This document shows positions 33,944-43,611 of a DNA stretch of 44,541 bases, piece by piece. The stretch lies in the NCBI GenBank assembly GCA_947630535.1, contig CANRHZ010000012.1:1-44541 (forward strand). Direction: 5' to 3'. Position numbers and translations under genes: made by a program. Position 1 is the stretch's first letter; each line of letters opens with the position of its first letter. The DNA comes from Candidatus Gastranaerophilales bacterium (lineage in GTDB: Bacteria > Cyanobacteriota > Vampirovibrionia > Gastranaerophilales > Gastranaerophilaceae). Below the pieces are notes generated by a model that worked only from the letters and a program-made list of their open reading frames with translations, made no database searches and had not been told where the DNA came from.

Positions 33944-34975
33944 ATGAATAAGAAAATAATTTTGTCTTTGCTTTTTTTATTTTTATTTTTTCTTTTAAAC
34001 CCTTGTGTATCCTTTGCAAAAAAACCCGTCTTGCCCCCAAAAGCAGCGGTTTTTGTGCCTGTTAATAATATAGAAGAAAACAGAATATGGATAGGAACCT
34101 TTCAATTGGTTTGGAACGACTTAGCAAATGAAATTGTAAAAGGGGATATTCATTTTACGGGGGTAAAATCCGACCTTGCAGACAAACTAAACAAGCAAGG
34201 CTTTAATTCATCAATGTTATCATCAAATTCTTATTATAAAACTTACGGCAAAATTTCAAACAGATTAAAGTGGAAAATTGAAAGGGGAATTTGGCTGAAA
34301 TTCAGAGAAAAAAGCGACATTATAAATAACATTAACTGGGAGCAAGACGGCCTTTTAGTTTATGCAATGCTAAAAAAAGACTTTAAGTTTTTAAAAGAAT
34401 TTTGTGAACTTGATAAGGGTAAATTTTTAGATAGTGAAGTTAAATTCTTTGGCATAAGGAACAATACCGAAGATAAAGACTTATTAAATAACCTTGAAAT
34501 TATGTTTTATGAAAACAAAGATTCCTATGCCGTTAAAATATTTACAAAAGAAGGAGATGAACTTCTTTTATACAGAACGGATGACGAACTTGAACTTGAA
34601 GAATACTATAAAAATTTGAATACAAAATATGCAAACTATAATGGAACAAGAAAGTTTAGCAAAGATGATGTTCTTAAAATCCCCTATATTAAATTTGAAG
34701 ATATGTTTGAATATAAGGAATTATCCAATAAACCGATTGAAGGCACTGATTACGTTATAGACGGCGCCATTCAAACGGTTAAAATAAATATTAACAACAA
34801 AGGGGGCACTCTAAAAAGTGAAGCTGCGCTTATTATGAAAATGAGCCTGCCAAACCCTCAAATTACTCATAACTTTTATTACGATAAACCCTTCATTCTT
34901 TTCATCAAAGAGAAAAATAAGGAATTGCCCTATTTTATAGCTCACTTTAAAAATGCGGCACTGTTTGAAAAATAG
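33944..34975 (+). CDS. Exported protein, possibly a divergent serpin
   Basis: A 343-residue protein with a Sec signal peptide (ILSLLFLFLFFLLNPCVSFA). Several segments recall serpins: GTFQLVWNDLANEI near the start, LLVYAMLKKDFKFLKEF in the middle, IQTVKININNKGGTLKSEA like the serpin hinge, and YYDKPFILFIKEKNKELPYFIAHF like the C-terminal strand that follows the reactive loop. Canonical serpins are about 370-400 residues; the reactive loop here (ALIMKMSLPNPQITH) lacks the run of small residues and may not be inhibitory. If not a serpin, the function is unknown. AAGGA precedes the ATG and a two-way terminator follows. Confidence 0.45.
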   Translation: MNKKIILSLLFLFLFFLLNPCVSFAKKPVLPPKAAVFVPVNNIEENRIWIGTFQLVWNDLANEIVKGDIHFTGVKSDLADKLNKQGFNSSMLSSNSYYKTYGKISNRLKWKIERGIWLKFREKSDIINNINWEQDGLLVYAMLKKDFKFLKEFCELDKGKFLDSEVKFFGIRNNTEDKDLLNNLEIMFYENKDSYAVKIFTKEGDELLLYRTDDELELEEYYKNLNTKYANYNGTRKFSKDDVLKIPYIKFEDMFEYKELSNKPIEGTDYVIDGAIQTVKININNKGGTLKSEAALIMKMSLPNPQITHNFYYDKPFILFIKEKNKELPYFIAHFKNAALFEK

Positions 34976-34982
34976 ATATAAT

Positions 34983-35011
34983 AAAGCCCTTCTAAAATAT
35001 AGAAGGGCTTT
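34983..35011. terminator. Bidirectional terminator
   Basis: A perfect 11-base-pair stem (AAAGCCCTTCT, 34983-34993, with its complement 35001-35011) and a 7-base loop, with T-rich runs reachable from both sides, lie between the convergent serpin-like gene and gdhA. Confidence 0.85.
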
Positions 35012-35015
35012 AATT

Positions 35016-36392
<1,377 letters not shown>

Positions 36393-36438
36393 TTAAATCC
36401 CCTTTTTATTTAATTGTTTTATTGTACCACATATTTTG

Positions 36439-37509
36439 TTATTTGATTTTTTCCGATATTAAATCACCCATTTTCTTTGTTCCGACCAAATTTTTTCCTT
36501 CGGACATAATGTCTTTTGTTCTGTATCCTTCGGATAGAACTTCTTTTATTGCGCTTTCTATTTTTGTATAAGCTTCATCCATTTTAAAGGAATATTTTAA
36601 CATCATAGCGCCCGATAAGATTGTTGCAATAGGGTTAACAACATCAAGTCCCGTTAAATCGGGGGCGGAACCATGGATTGGTTCATAAAGCGAAACCCCT
36701 TTATCCGAAAGACTTGCAGAAGGTAACAATCCTAAAGAACCCGATAGCATTGATGCTTCATCCGATAAAATATCCCCGAATATATTGCCCGTTACAATGG
36801 TTGAGAACTGTTTCGGGGCCCTTATGAGCTGCATTGCCGCATTATCGACATACATATGCGATAATTCAACCATAGGATAATTTTTTGATTCGTCAATTAT
36901 TATCTCTCTCCAAAGTCTTGATACATCAAGAACATTTGCTTTATCGACCGAACAGAGTTTTTTATCTCTTACCATGGCGGTTTCAAAGGCTACTTTTGCA
37001 ATTCTTCTGACCTCATCTTCGTTATATATCATATTGTTGAAGCCCGTTTTTTTGCCGTTTCTGATTTCTATTCCTTTAGGTTCGCCAAAGTATACATCAC
37101 CCGTAAGCTCTCTTATTATCATAATATCTACACCCGACACGTTTTCTTTTTTCAAAGGAGAGCTTGAAACAAGTTCTTCCCAAACTATAGCGGGACGTAA
37201 ATTTGCAAACAAATCCAGTTCTTTCCTTATACCGAGAAGTGCTCTTTCGGGGCGAACTTCGGGGGGAAGGGTATCATACTTCCAATCACCTACCGCACCA
37301 AGCATAACGGCATCAGAATTTTTTGCCGCATTTATTGTTATATCGGGAAGCGGTTTGCCGTATTTTTCGTAAGCAATTCCGCCTATAAGGTAATCGTTAA
37401 ATTCAAGCTTAAAACCAAAAACGTCTGCGGTTTTATTTAAAACCTTTTTTGCTTCCGCCATTACCTCGGGGCCCGTGCCGTCCCCTGATACAACAGTTAT
37501 ATTATACAT
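36439..37509 (-). CDS. leuB: 3-isopropylmalate dehydrogenase
   Basis: A 356-residue enzyme beginning [19 protein letters not shown], with [39 protein letters not shown], the metal aspartates in [15 protein letters not shown] and [28 protein letters not shown]. It oxidises 3-isopropylmalate in leucine synthesis with NAD. It follows leuD after 1 base. leuA and leuC are not in the window. Confidence 0.95.
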   Translation of the reverse strand: MYNITVVSGDGTGPEVMAEAKKVLNKTADVFGFKLEFNDYLIGGIAYEKYGKPLPDITINAAKNSDAVMLGAVGDWKYDTLPPEVRPERALLGIRKELDLFANLRPAIVWEELVSSSPLKKENVSGVDIMIIRELTGDVYFGEPKGIEIRNGKKTGFNNMIYNEDEVRRIAKVAFETAMVRDKKLCSVDKANVLDVSRLWREIIIDESKNYPMVELSHMYVDNAAMQLIRAPKQFSTIVTGNIFGDILSDEASMLSGSLGLLPSASLSDKGVSLYEPIHGSAPDLTGLDVVNPIATILSGAMMLKYSFKMDEAYTKIESAIKEVLSEGYRTKDIMSEGKNLVGTKKMGDLISEKIK

Positions 37510-37510
37510 T

Positions 37511-38011
37511 TTATACTCCTAACTTTTTCTTAGTATAGTTAACAAGGCCGCCCGCATCAATCAGTTCTTGAATTTCTTTGGGGAAAATTGTTATTGGGTA
37601 TTTTTTATTTGTTGTCAGATTTGTAACATACCCGTTTTCCATATCAAGTTCAAGCTTATCTCCCGTTTTTGTTTCGTCGGGCAATTTATCCGATTCAACA
37701 ATTACAAGCCCTATATTGATTGAGTTTCTGTAAAATATTCTTGCAAAACTCTTTGCTATGACGCAAGAAACACCCGACGCTTTTATTGATATCGGGGCAT
37801 GTTCTCTTGATGAACCACACCCGAAGTTATCTTTTGCAACAATAAAATCTCCCTTGGATACATTTTTTGCAAAATTAATATCAATATCTTCCATACAGTG
37901 CTTTTTTAATTCCTCAGGATCAGATGTGTTAAGATATCTTGCAGGAATAATAACATCCGTATCAACATCATCTCCGTAACAAAAAGCATATCCCGTGTTT
38001 TGATTTTTCAT
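37511..38011 (-). CDS. leuD: 3-isopropylmalate dehydratase small subunit
   Basis: A 166-residue small subunit: [31 protein letters not shown] (the swivel-domain motif), [15 protein letters not shown]. It works with LeuC to isomerise isopropylmalate. The start at 38011 has GGAG at good spacing and gives the usual length; a longer frame beginning at 38071 adds 20 atypical residues and is rejected. It is first gene of leuDB; leuC is absent here. Confidence 0.93.
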   Translation of the reverse strand: MKNQNTGYAFCYGDDVDTDVIIPARYLNTSDPEELKKHCMEDIDINFAKNVSKGDFIVAKDNFGCGSSREHAPISIKASGVSCVIAKSFARIFYRNSINIGLVIVESDKLPDETKTGDKLELDMENGYVTNLTTNKKYPITIFPKEIQELIDAGGLVNYTKKKLGV

Positions 38012-38047
38012 ACAATTGCTCCATTTACATTTTTGAATTCTTGTTTT

Positions 38048-38060
38048 ATTATAATACCAT
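38048..38060 (-). promoter_or_regulatory. Possible extended -10 promoter of leuDB
   Basis: On the minus strand TGGTATTATAAT contains an extended -10 (TG-N-TATTAT) or a plain TATAAT (38053-38048) about 37 bases before the leuD start. No convincing -35 is seen. Confidence 0.35.
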
Positions 38061-38123
38061 AAAGATAACAAAATATTTTTTTATTTACAGGTACTATGCA
38101 AAAGCATTAAAAGGAGAAAAATT

Positions 38124-38327
38124 ATGGAAATGCAAGAATCTATCGTAGAAGCAGCAGGCCAAATCTGGAATTATTTGAACGCTAACGGTGAAGTTACAAC
38201 TAAAAAAATGCAAAAAGATTTAAATTTAGAAGATAATATGGCATTTATGGGGCTTGGCTGGTTATCACGTGAAGATAAAATCAGCTATCAAAGAAAAGGT
38301 GCTCATACAAAAATCAGCCTCAGATAG
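38124..38327 (+). CDS. DUF2582 winged-helix protein
   Basis: A 67-residue protein, ESIVEAAGQIWNYLNANGEVTTKKMQKDLNL..., matching the small winged helix-turn-helix DUF2582 family: a helix-turn-helix near 25-40 and the C-terminal wing (ISYQRKGAHTKISL). DNA binding is inferred from the fold; its target is unknown. AAGGAG precedes the ATG. It is a monocistronic gene ending in a strong terminator and divergent from leuDB, so it could act there, but nothing in the sequence shows it. Confidence 0.85.
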   Translation: MEMQESIVEAAGQIWNYLNANGEVTTKKMQKDLNLEDNMAFMGLGWLSREDKISYQRKGAHTKISLR

Positions 38328-38344
38328 TTTAAAAACTTTTATAT

Positions 38345-38379
38345 AAAAGCCCTGTTTTTTAAGCAGGGCTTTTATTTTT
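38345..38379. terminator. Bidirectional terminator overlapping the MATE gene end
   Basis: A 10-base-pair stem AAAAGCCCTG (38345-38354) with CAGGGCTTTT (38364-38373) is followed by a T-run for the plus strand, ending the DUF2582 gene. The MATE stop codon (38359-38361) lies in the loop, so one arm of the stem is coding sequence for the last residues of that protein. Confidence 0.85.
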
Positions 38380-39714
38380 TAATTTTTTATAATTCTTAAT
38401 TAAACTTATTTTATATCCGACATATAAAACAATTGCGCCCGATATCCATGCTATTGGAGATGCAAGACAAATTCCTATATACCCAAGCGTCTTACCTAAA
38501 GTAAATGCGGCCAGAGCCCTTGTTATGAGTTCTGCAACCCCCGATAGTAAAGGTGCTATAACAGAACCCATTCCCTGAAGAATATTCCTGTATACAAGCA
38601 AAAGCCCAAGGAAGAAGAAGAAAACCATTATTATATTCAAATACTGTTTTGCAAGCTTAATTACTTCAAGGTTAATTTCATCCATAAAGAGCCTTACAAT
38701 ATTTTCCCCAAATAACGATAAAACAATAACACACATTAAGCTTATAAAAAGAACTATATAAACGGCTGATTTTGCACCTTCTTTTATTCTTGACATTTTT
38801 TTTGCGCCGAAATTCTGGGCGGTAAATGTTGCCATTGCCGCTCCCAAGGCAAGCAAAGATTGAGAAACCAACTGGTCAACCCTTACTGCGGTTGTAAAGC
38901 TTGCAACCGCAATTGAACCGAGTCCGTTTAAAACATATTGAACGGCAACTATACCAAGGCTTAACACCGACATCTGAAATCCCATGGGAATTCCTATTCT
39001 TAAGTGTTCATAATAAAAATCAAAAGGAATTTTAAAATCTTCCTTTTTAATTCTTACAACGGGAAATTTTAAAAACATAAAGGTTATACAAAAAATGCTT
39101 GATACCCCTTGAGATAATACGGTTGCAATGGCTGCCCCTTTTATCCCCATATTAAATTTTAAAATAAATAATAAATCTAAAAATATATTTAAAAATGATG
39201 CAAAAATAAGAAAATATAAAGGTGTCTTTGAATCTCCAAGCGCCCTTATAATATTGGAAGAAAGGTTATAAAATACCGTTGCAAAAATCCCTATAAACAT
39301 AATAAAAAGGTAACTTTCAGACATACTAAAAATGTCCTCGGGCGTTCTTAAGAGCGTAAGCACTGTTTTTGTAAACGGGGTTGAAATTGAAGTCATTATT
39401 GCAGTAAGAAAAAAGGAAAGAATAAAGCCTGCTACGACTGATTTTCTTAACATTTCAAAGTCTTTTGCGCCGAATTTTTGCGCCGTTACTATTGTGAAAC
39501 CTTGAGTAGATGCAAAAACAAAGCTTATGACAAGAAAAATCATCGGTTGTGTTGCGCCAACCGCTCCCAGGGCATCTATTCCTATGGTTCTTCCTACTAT
39601 GAGCGCATCAAAAAAACTGTATAACTGCTGAAAAACATTCCCTATAAGCATAGGAAGCATAAAAAGCAGTATTAATTTTAAGGGATTTCCCTTTGTTAAA
39701 TCTTTCTGCGCCAT
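38359..39714 (-). CDS. MATE family efflux transporter
   Basis: A 451-residue membrane protein with about 12 membrane segments in two similar halves. The start NPLKLILLFMLPMLIGNVFQQLYSFFDALIVGRTIG and GALGATQPMI-like text, then the second half beginning FDFYYEHLRIGIPMGFQMSV, are typical of DinF/NorM-type MATE exporters that use Na+ or H+ gradients. Substrate is unknown. It is divergent from cstA across a 71-base gap. Its C-terminus is encoded by the terminator stem. Confidence 0.92.
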   Translation of the reverse strand: MAQKDLTKGNPLKLILLFMLPMLIGNVFQQLYSFFDALIVGRTIGIDALGAVGATQPMIFLVISFVFASTQGFTIVTAQKFGAKDFEMLRKSVVAGFILSFFLTAIMTSISTPFTKTVLTLLRTPEDIFSMSESYLFIMFIGIFATVFYNLSSNIIRALGDSKTPLYFLIFASFLNIFLDLLFILKFNMGIKGAAIATVLSQGVSSIFCITFMFLKFPVVRIKKEDFKIPFDFYYEHLRIGIPMGFQMSVLSLGIVAVQYVLNGLGSIAVASFTTAVRVDQLVSQSLLALGAAMATFTAQNFGAKKMSRIKEGAKSAVYIVLFISLMCVIVLSLFGENIVRLFMDEINLEVIKLAKQYLNIIMVFFFFLGLLLVYRNILQGMGSVIAPLLSGVAELITRALAAFTLGKTLGYIGICLASPIAWISGAIVLYVGYKISLIKNYKKLKNKSPA

Positions 39715-39769
39715 ATAAAAACCGACTTTTTAAATTCAATATAAAGATACTAGCATAAAAAATAAAATG

Positions 39770-39778
39770 TGCTATCAT
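39770..39778 (+). promoter_or_regulatory. Extended -10 directly before cstA
   Basis: TGCTATCAT, an extended -10 form, ends 7 bases before the cstA ATG at 39786, with no ribosome binding site between. This points to a leaderless transcript or to a different start further in. Confidence 0.35.
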
Positions 39779-39785
39779 CATTATT

Positions 39786-41213
39786 ATGATAACTTTTATT
39801 GTCGGTTTAATAATACTTTTTGTTGGATACTTTGCATATTCAAAATATGTTGAGAGTAACTTTTCTATTGAAAATGAAATGCCCCCCTCAATTGAGATTA
39901 ATGACGGAGTTGATTTTGTTCCTTTATCTCTAAGGAAAAATGCCCTCATTCACCTTTTGAATATAGCAGGCTTAGGCCCTATTTTAGGTGCAATACAGGG
40001 AGTTTTATTCGGGCCGATTGCATTTTTATTAATACCCTTAGGTTGCGTTTTTATGGGGGGTGTTCATGATTACTTTAGCGGAATGCTCTCTATGAAAAAC
40101 AAAGGTGCCCAGATAACGGAGCTTATAAATAAATATTTGGGAAAAAACTATTACAGGTTTTTTATGGTAATAGTTTCCGTTTTACTTTTATTGCTTGCCT
40201 CCGTTTTTGTATATACGGCGGGGGACATCATAGCAGAGCGGTTTTTTCACCAGACAGATTTTTCACTTTTAAATCCTGTTATTTTGAGTGTTTACGGATG
40301 TATTTTTGTATATTATATCGTGGCATCTCTTTTTCCCATTGATAAAATTATAGGAAGGTTTTACCCCGTTTTTGGTTTTTTGTTAATATTTGGCACCTTG
40401 CTTATTTTAGCGGGATTTTTTATTAAGGGTGTGAACCTTGATGAATTTAATATTTTTTCTTTAAATAAAACCCTAAATTCCAAGCCGATAATCCCTTATT
40501 TTTTCTTAACCGTTAGCTGCGGGCTTTTATCGGGGTTCCATTCCACCCAGTCCACCATAGTTTCAAGAACCATAACAACATACAAAGACGGCAAAAAAAT
40601 ATTTTACGGTATGATGTGTCTTGAATCTTTAATTTGTATGATTTGGGCGGCAGCTGCAATGAGTGTTTATAATTCCCGCCTTGTACCCGATGAAATAATA
40701 GGCACTGCCAATGTAATAAATTCAATAGCAGACGTTTTTGTTCCTTATTTAGCCTTCATTGTTACTTTTGCGGTTGTTATTCTTCCCATAACCTCGGGCG
40801 ATACGGCACTTAGGGGCTTAAGAATGATACTTGGGGAGAGTTTTAATCTGAAACAAAAGCAAATTAAAAACAGGCTCATTATAATCATTCCTGTTATATT
40901 GATTATGATATCAACCATAATCTGGGCTAAAAGCGCCGAGGACAGTTTTTCTTCAATATGGAGATACTTCAATTTTGTAAATCAGCTCATTGCAATTCCA
41001 ACCTTTTTGTATGCAACAATTTACCTGTATAAAAGCAATAAAAACTTCTTAATCACTTTTATACCGGCACTTTTCTATATTTTTATAACTTCAGTCTTTA
41101 TTCTAAATTCTCAAATCGGATTTAATCTGGGCTATAAAATTTCACTACTTTTCGGCGCATTCATTGTATTTGTTTTTCTCATTTATTTTGTCTTTAAAAA
41201 ACTTAAAAATTAA
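39786..41213 (+). CDS. cstA: Carbon starvation protein CstA-type peptide/pyruvate transporter
   Basis: A 475-residue polytopic protein of the CstA family: LLNIAGLGPILGAIQGVLFG, GGVHDYFSGMLSMKNKG, IYVVASLFPIDKI-like text with GRFYPVFG, SCGLLSGFHSTQSTIVSRTI and PITSGDTALRGLRMILGES. Family members import peptides or pyruvate under nutrient limitation. It is a short form (E. coli CstA is about 700). It starts right after an extended -10 and is 25 bases upstream of the feoAB gene. Confidence 0.9.
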   Translation: MITFIVGLIILFVGYFAYSKYVESNFSIENEMPPSIEINDGVDFVPLSLRKNALIHLLNIAGLGPILGAIQGVLFGPIAFLLIPLGCVFMGGVHDYFSGMLSMKNKGAQITELINKYLGKNYYRFFMVIVSVLLLLLASVFVYTAGDIIAERFFHQTDFSLLNPVILSVYGCIFVYYIVASLFPIDKIIGRFYPVFGFLLIFGTLLILAGFFIKGVNLDEFNIFSLNKTLNSKPIIPYFFLTVSCGLLSGFHSTQSTIVSRTITTYKDGKKIFYGMMCLESLICMIWAAAAMSVYNSRLVPDEIIGTANVINSIADVFVPYLAFIVTFAVVILPITSGDTALRGLRMILGESFNLKQKQIKNRLIIIIPVILIMISTIIWAKSAEDSFSSIWRYFNFVNQLIAIPTFLYATIYLYKSNKNFLITFIPALFYIFITSVFILNSQIGFNLGYKISLLFGAFIVFVFLIYFVFKKLKN

Positions 41214-41223
41214 ATTTTCCTTA

Positions 41224-41232
41224 TGGTAGAAT
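41224..41232 (+). promoter_or_regulatory. Extended -10 directly before feoAB
   Basis: TGGTAGAAT (TG-N-TAGAAT) ends 6 bases before the ATG at 41239 within the 25-base cstA-feoB gap, and no Shine-Dalgarno sequence is seen. It may drive a leaderless transcript independent of cstA. Confidence 0.3.
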
Positions 41233-41238
41233 TTTACT

Positions 41239-43605
41239 ATGCAGACAAAATATGTTGTAACAACGCTTGATAAGTTAAAAGTCGGTCAAGATGCAATAAT
41301 AAAATCAATTGATTGCACCGATAATGCCTTAAGGCGCCATATTCTTGATATGGGATTAACCCCCGGGGTTGAAGTTACCCTTATTAAAGTTGCCCCTATG
41401 GGAAACCCGATTGAAATCAGGTTAAGAGGGTATGAGCTTACAATAAGAAAAGAGGACGCATCAAAGATTGCAATTGAAAACATCCACAATGCCCACGATA
41501 AAACAAGAAAAAACTTCCATTTTGAAGCAATAGACCATGCTAAAATCGGTGAAACTCCCACGGAAAAAAAGAACGAATTAAAAAACCCCAAAAAAGGAAC
41601 AATAAAATTTGCGCTTGCGGGAAACCAAAATTGCGGAAAAACAACTCTTTTTAATCAACTGACAGGATTAAACAGGCATGTGGGAAATTTCCCGGGTGTT
41701 ACGGTTGAAAAAACCGAAGGGGTTATGAAAAACTATAATGATGCTCTTATAACGGATTTACCGGGTATTTATTCTCTTTCGCCATACAGTAAAGAAGAAA
41801 TAGTTACAAGAAATTTTATTCTTGATGAAAAACCCGACGGAATAATTAATATCGTGGATGCTGCAAACATTGAAAGGAATATGTATTTAACATTGCAGCT
41901 TCTTGAATTGAATATCCCTATGGTAATAGCCCTTAATATGATGGATGAAGTCACGGAAGCGGGCGGGAACATTGACCTTAACGGACTTGAAGCAACGCTC
42001 GGGGTTCCTGTTATTCCTATTTCTGCACTTAAAAATGAAGGAATTGAAGAATTAATTGAGCATGCAATAAATGTTGCAAGGTACAAACAACTCCCTTCCA
42101 AGGTGGACTTTTGCAGTGCGGATAACCCGAATACGGAAGCCGTTCACAGATGCATCCACTCAATCATCCATTTAATTGACGACCATGCGCTATCATCGGG
42201 AATATCCGTTCGTTTTGCCGCAACAAAGCTGGCGGAAGGTGACCCTTTAATTGAGAATATGCTCTCTTTGGATGAAAATGAAAAAAATATTTGTAAAAAC
42301 ATAATAAGCGAAATGGAAGAAACAAGGGGGCTTGATAGAGAAGCTGCACTTGCAGATATGAGATTTTCTTTTATTGAAGAACTTTGCGGAAATTTTGTAA
42401 TAAAACCGAAAGAAACTATCGGGCACAAAATAACCCTCAGAGCAGATAAAATTTTAACGGGCAAATATACCGCACTTCCCTCGTTTTTTGTCATTATGGC
42501 TTTAATATTCTATTTAACTTTCGGGCCGATAGGTTCAAGCCTTTCCAAATTAATGGATATGGGAATTGATTTATTTACGGGTCTTGTAGATAATTTTTTA
42601 ACTCAATATGGGCTTAATCCCGTTGTGCATTCGCTTATAATAAAAGGTGTTTTTGTGGGTGTCGGAGCGGTTTTAAGCTTTCTTCCCATTATAGTCGTTT
42701 TGTTTTTCTTTTTATCCATACTGGAAGATTCGGGATATATGGCAAGAATAGCCTTTATCATGGATAAACTGTTAAGAAAGATAGGGCTCTCGGGCAGAAG
42801 CTTTGTGCCGATGCTTATGGGTTTCGGGTGTTCCGTGCCTGCAATTATGGCAACAAGAACCCTTCCTTCGGAGCGTGACCGTAAAATGACAATTATATTG
42901 ACTCCGTTTATGAGTTGTAGCGCAAAACTTCCTATTTATGCGCTTTTTACTGCCGCATTTTTTGCTCAAAACAGGGTACAAGTTATAATCGGCTTATATT
43001 TAATAGGCATTGCGGTCGGAATTTTATTTGCTTTAATCTTGAAAAAGTTTGTATTTAAGGGATCTCCCGTTCCTTTTGTTATGGAGCTTCCAAACTACAG
43101 GCTTCCTGCCATGCAAAATGTCTTAAGACTTATATATTCTAAGGCAAAAGACTTTGTCATGAAGGCATTTACGATTATATTCTTTGCCGTTATTGCAATA
43201 TGGTTTTTGGAAAATTTCGATTCAAGATTAAATCTTGTTTATGATTCTTCAAAAAGCCTTTTGAGCATAATAGGAAGTATGCTCTCCCCGCTTTTTAAAC
43301 CGCTCGGCATTTCCGATTGGAGAATTTCAACCGCTTTTATAACGGGCTTTATTGCAAAAGAAAGCGTTGTTTCAAGTCTTACCGTTTTAAGCGGGGGAGC
43401 CGATAAAATTCCTTATATGTTTACAAAATTGAGTGCGTTTGTGTTTTTAATATTTTCACTTTTATATACCCCCTGTGTTGCTTCAATTGCTACGGTAAGA
43501 AGGGAGCTCGGGCGAAGATGGGCCGTTTTTGTGGTTCTTTTTCAATGTTTAATTGCATGGATGGTTGCGCTCATAGTTTATAGAATAGGGCTTTTGTTTG
43601 TATAG
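41239..43605 (+). CDS. feoB: FeoA-FeoB fusion ferrous iron transporter
   Basis: A 788-residue protein. Residues about 5-85 are a FeoA domain (LKVGQDAIIKSIDC...LRRHILDMGLTPGVEV). Then comes the FeoB G domain: G1 GNQNCGKTTLFNQLTG near 127-142, FPGVTVEKTEG, G3 DLPGIYSLSPYS and G4 NMMD. The membrane part has the gate motifs (GFGCSVPAIMATR, FMSCSAKLPIYALF, GFIAKESVVSSL). It takes up Fe2+ under anaerobic conditions. A fused FeoA replaces the usual separate gene. The 3' end lies 6 bases from the convergent pilin-like gene. Confidence 0.96.
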   Translation: MQTKYVVTTLDKLKVGQDAIIKSIDCTDNALRRHILDMGLTPGVEVTLIKVAPMGNPIEIRLRGYELTIRKEDASKIAIENIHNAHDKTRKNFHFEAIDHAKIGETPTEKKNELKNPKKGTIKFALAGNQNCGKTTLFNQLTGLNRHVGNFPGVTVEKTEGVMKNYNDALITDLPGIYSLSPYSKEEIVTRNFILDEKPDGIINIVDAANIERNMYLTLQLLELNIPMVIALNMMDEVTEAGGNIDLNGLEATLGVPVIPISALKNEGIEELIEHAINVARYKQLPSKVDFCSADNPNTEAVHRCIHSIIHLIDDHALSSGISVRFAATKLAEGDPLIENMLSLDENEKNICKNIISEMEETRGLDREAALADMRFSFIEELCGNFVIKPKETIGHKITLRADKILTGKYTALPSFFVIMALIFYLTFGPIGSSLSKLMDMGIDLFTGLVDNFLTQYGLNPVVHSLIIKGVFVGVGAVLSFLPIIVVLFFFLSILEDSGYMARIAFIMDKLLRKIGLSGRSFVPMLMGFGCSVPAIMATRTLPSERDRKMTIILTPFMSCSAKLPIYALFTAAFFAQNRVQVIIGLYLIGIAVGILFALILKKFVFKGSPVPFVMELPNYRLPAMQNVLRLIYSKAKDFVMKAFTIIFFAVIAIWFLENFDSRLNLVYDSSKSLLSIIGSMLSPLFKPLGISDWRISTAFITGFIAKESVVSSLTVLSGGADKIPYMFTKLSAFVFLIFSLLYTPCVASIATVRRELGRRWAVFVVLFQCLIAWMVALIVYRIGLLFV

Positions 43606-43611
43606 TTTTAA

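Noticed and set aside
38012-38071. Longer leuD from 38071
   Set aside because: Adds 20 residues without family similarity; ATG at 38011 has GGAG and gives the normal LeuD N-terminus.
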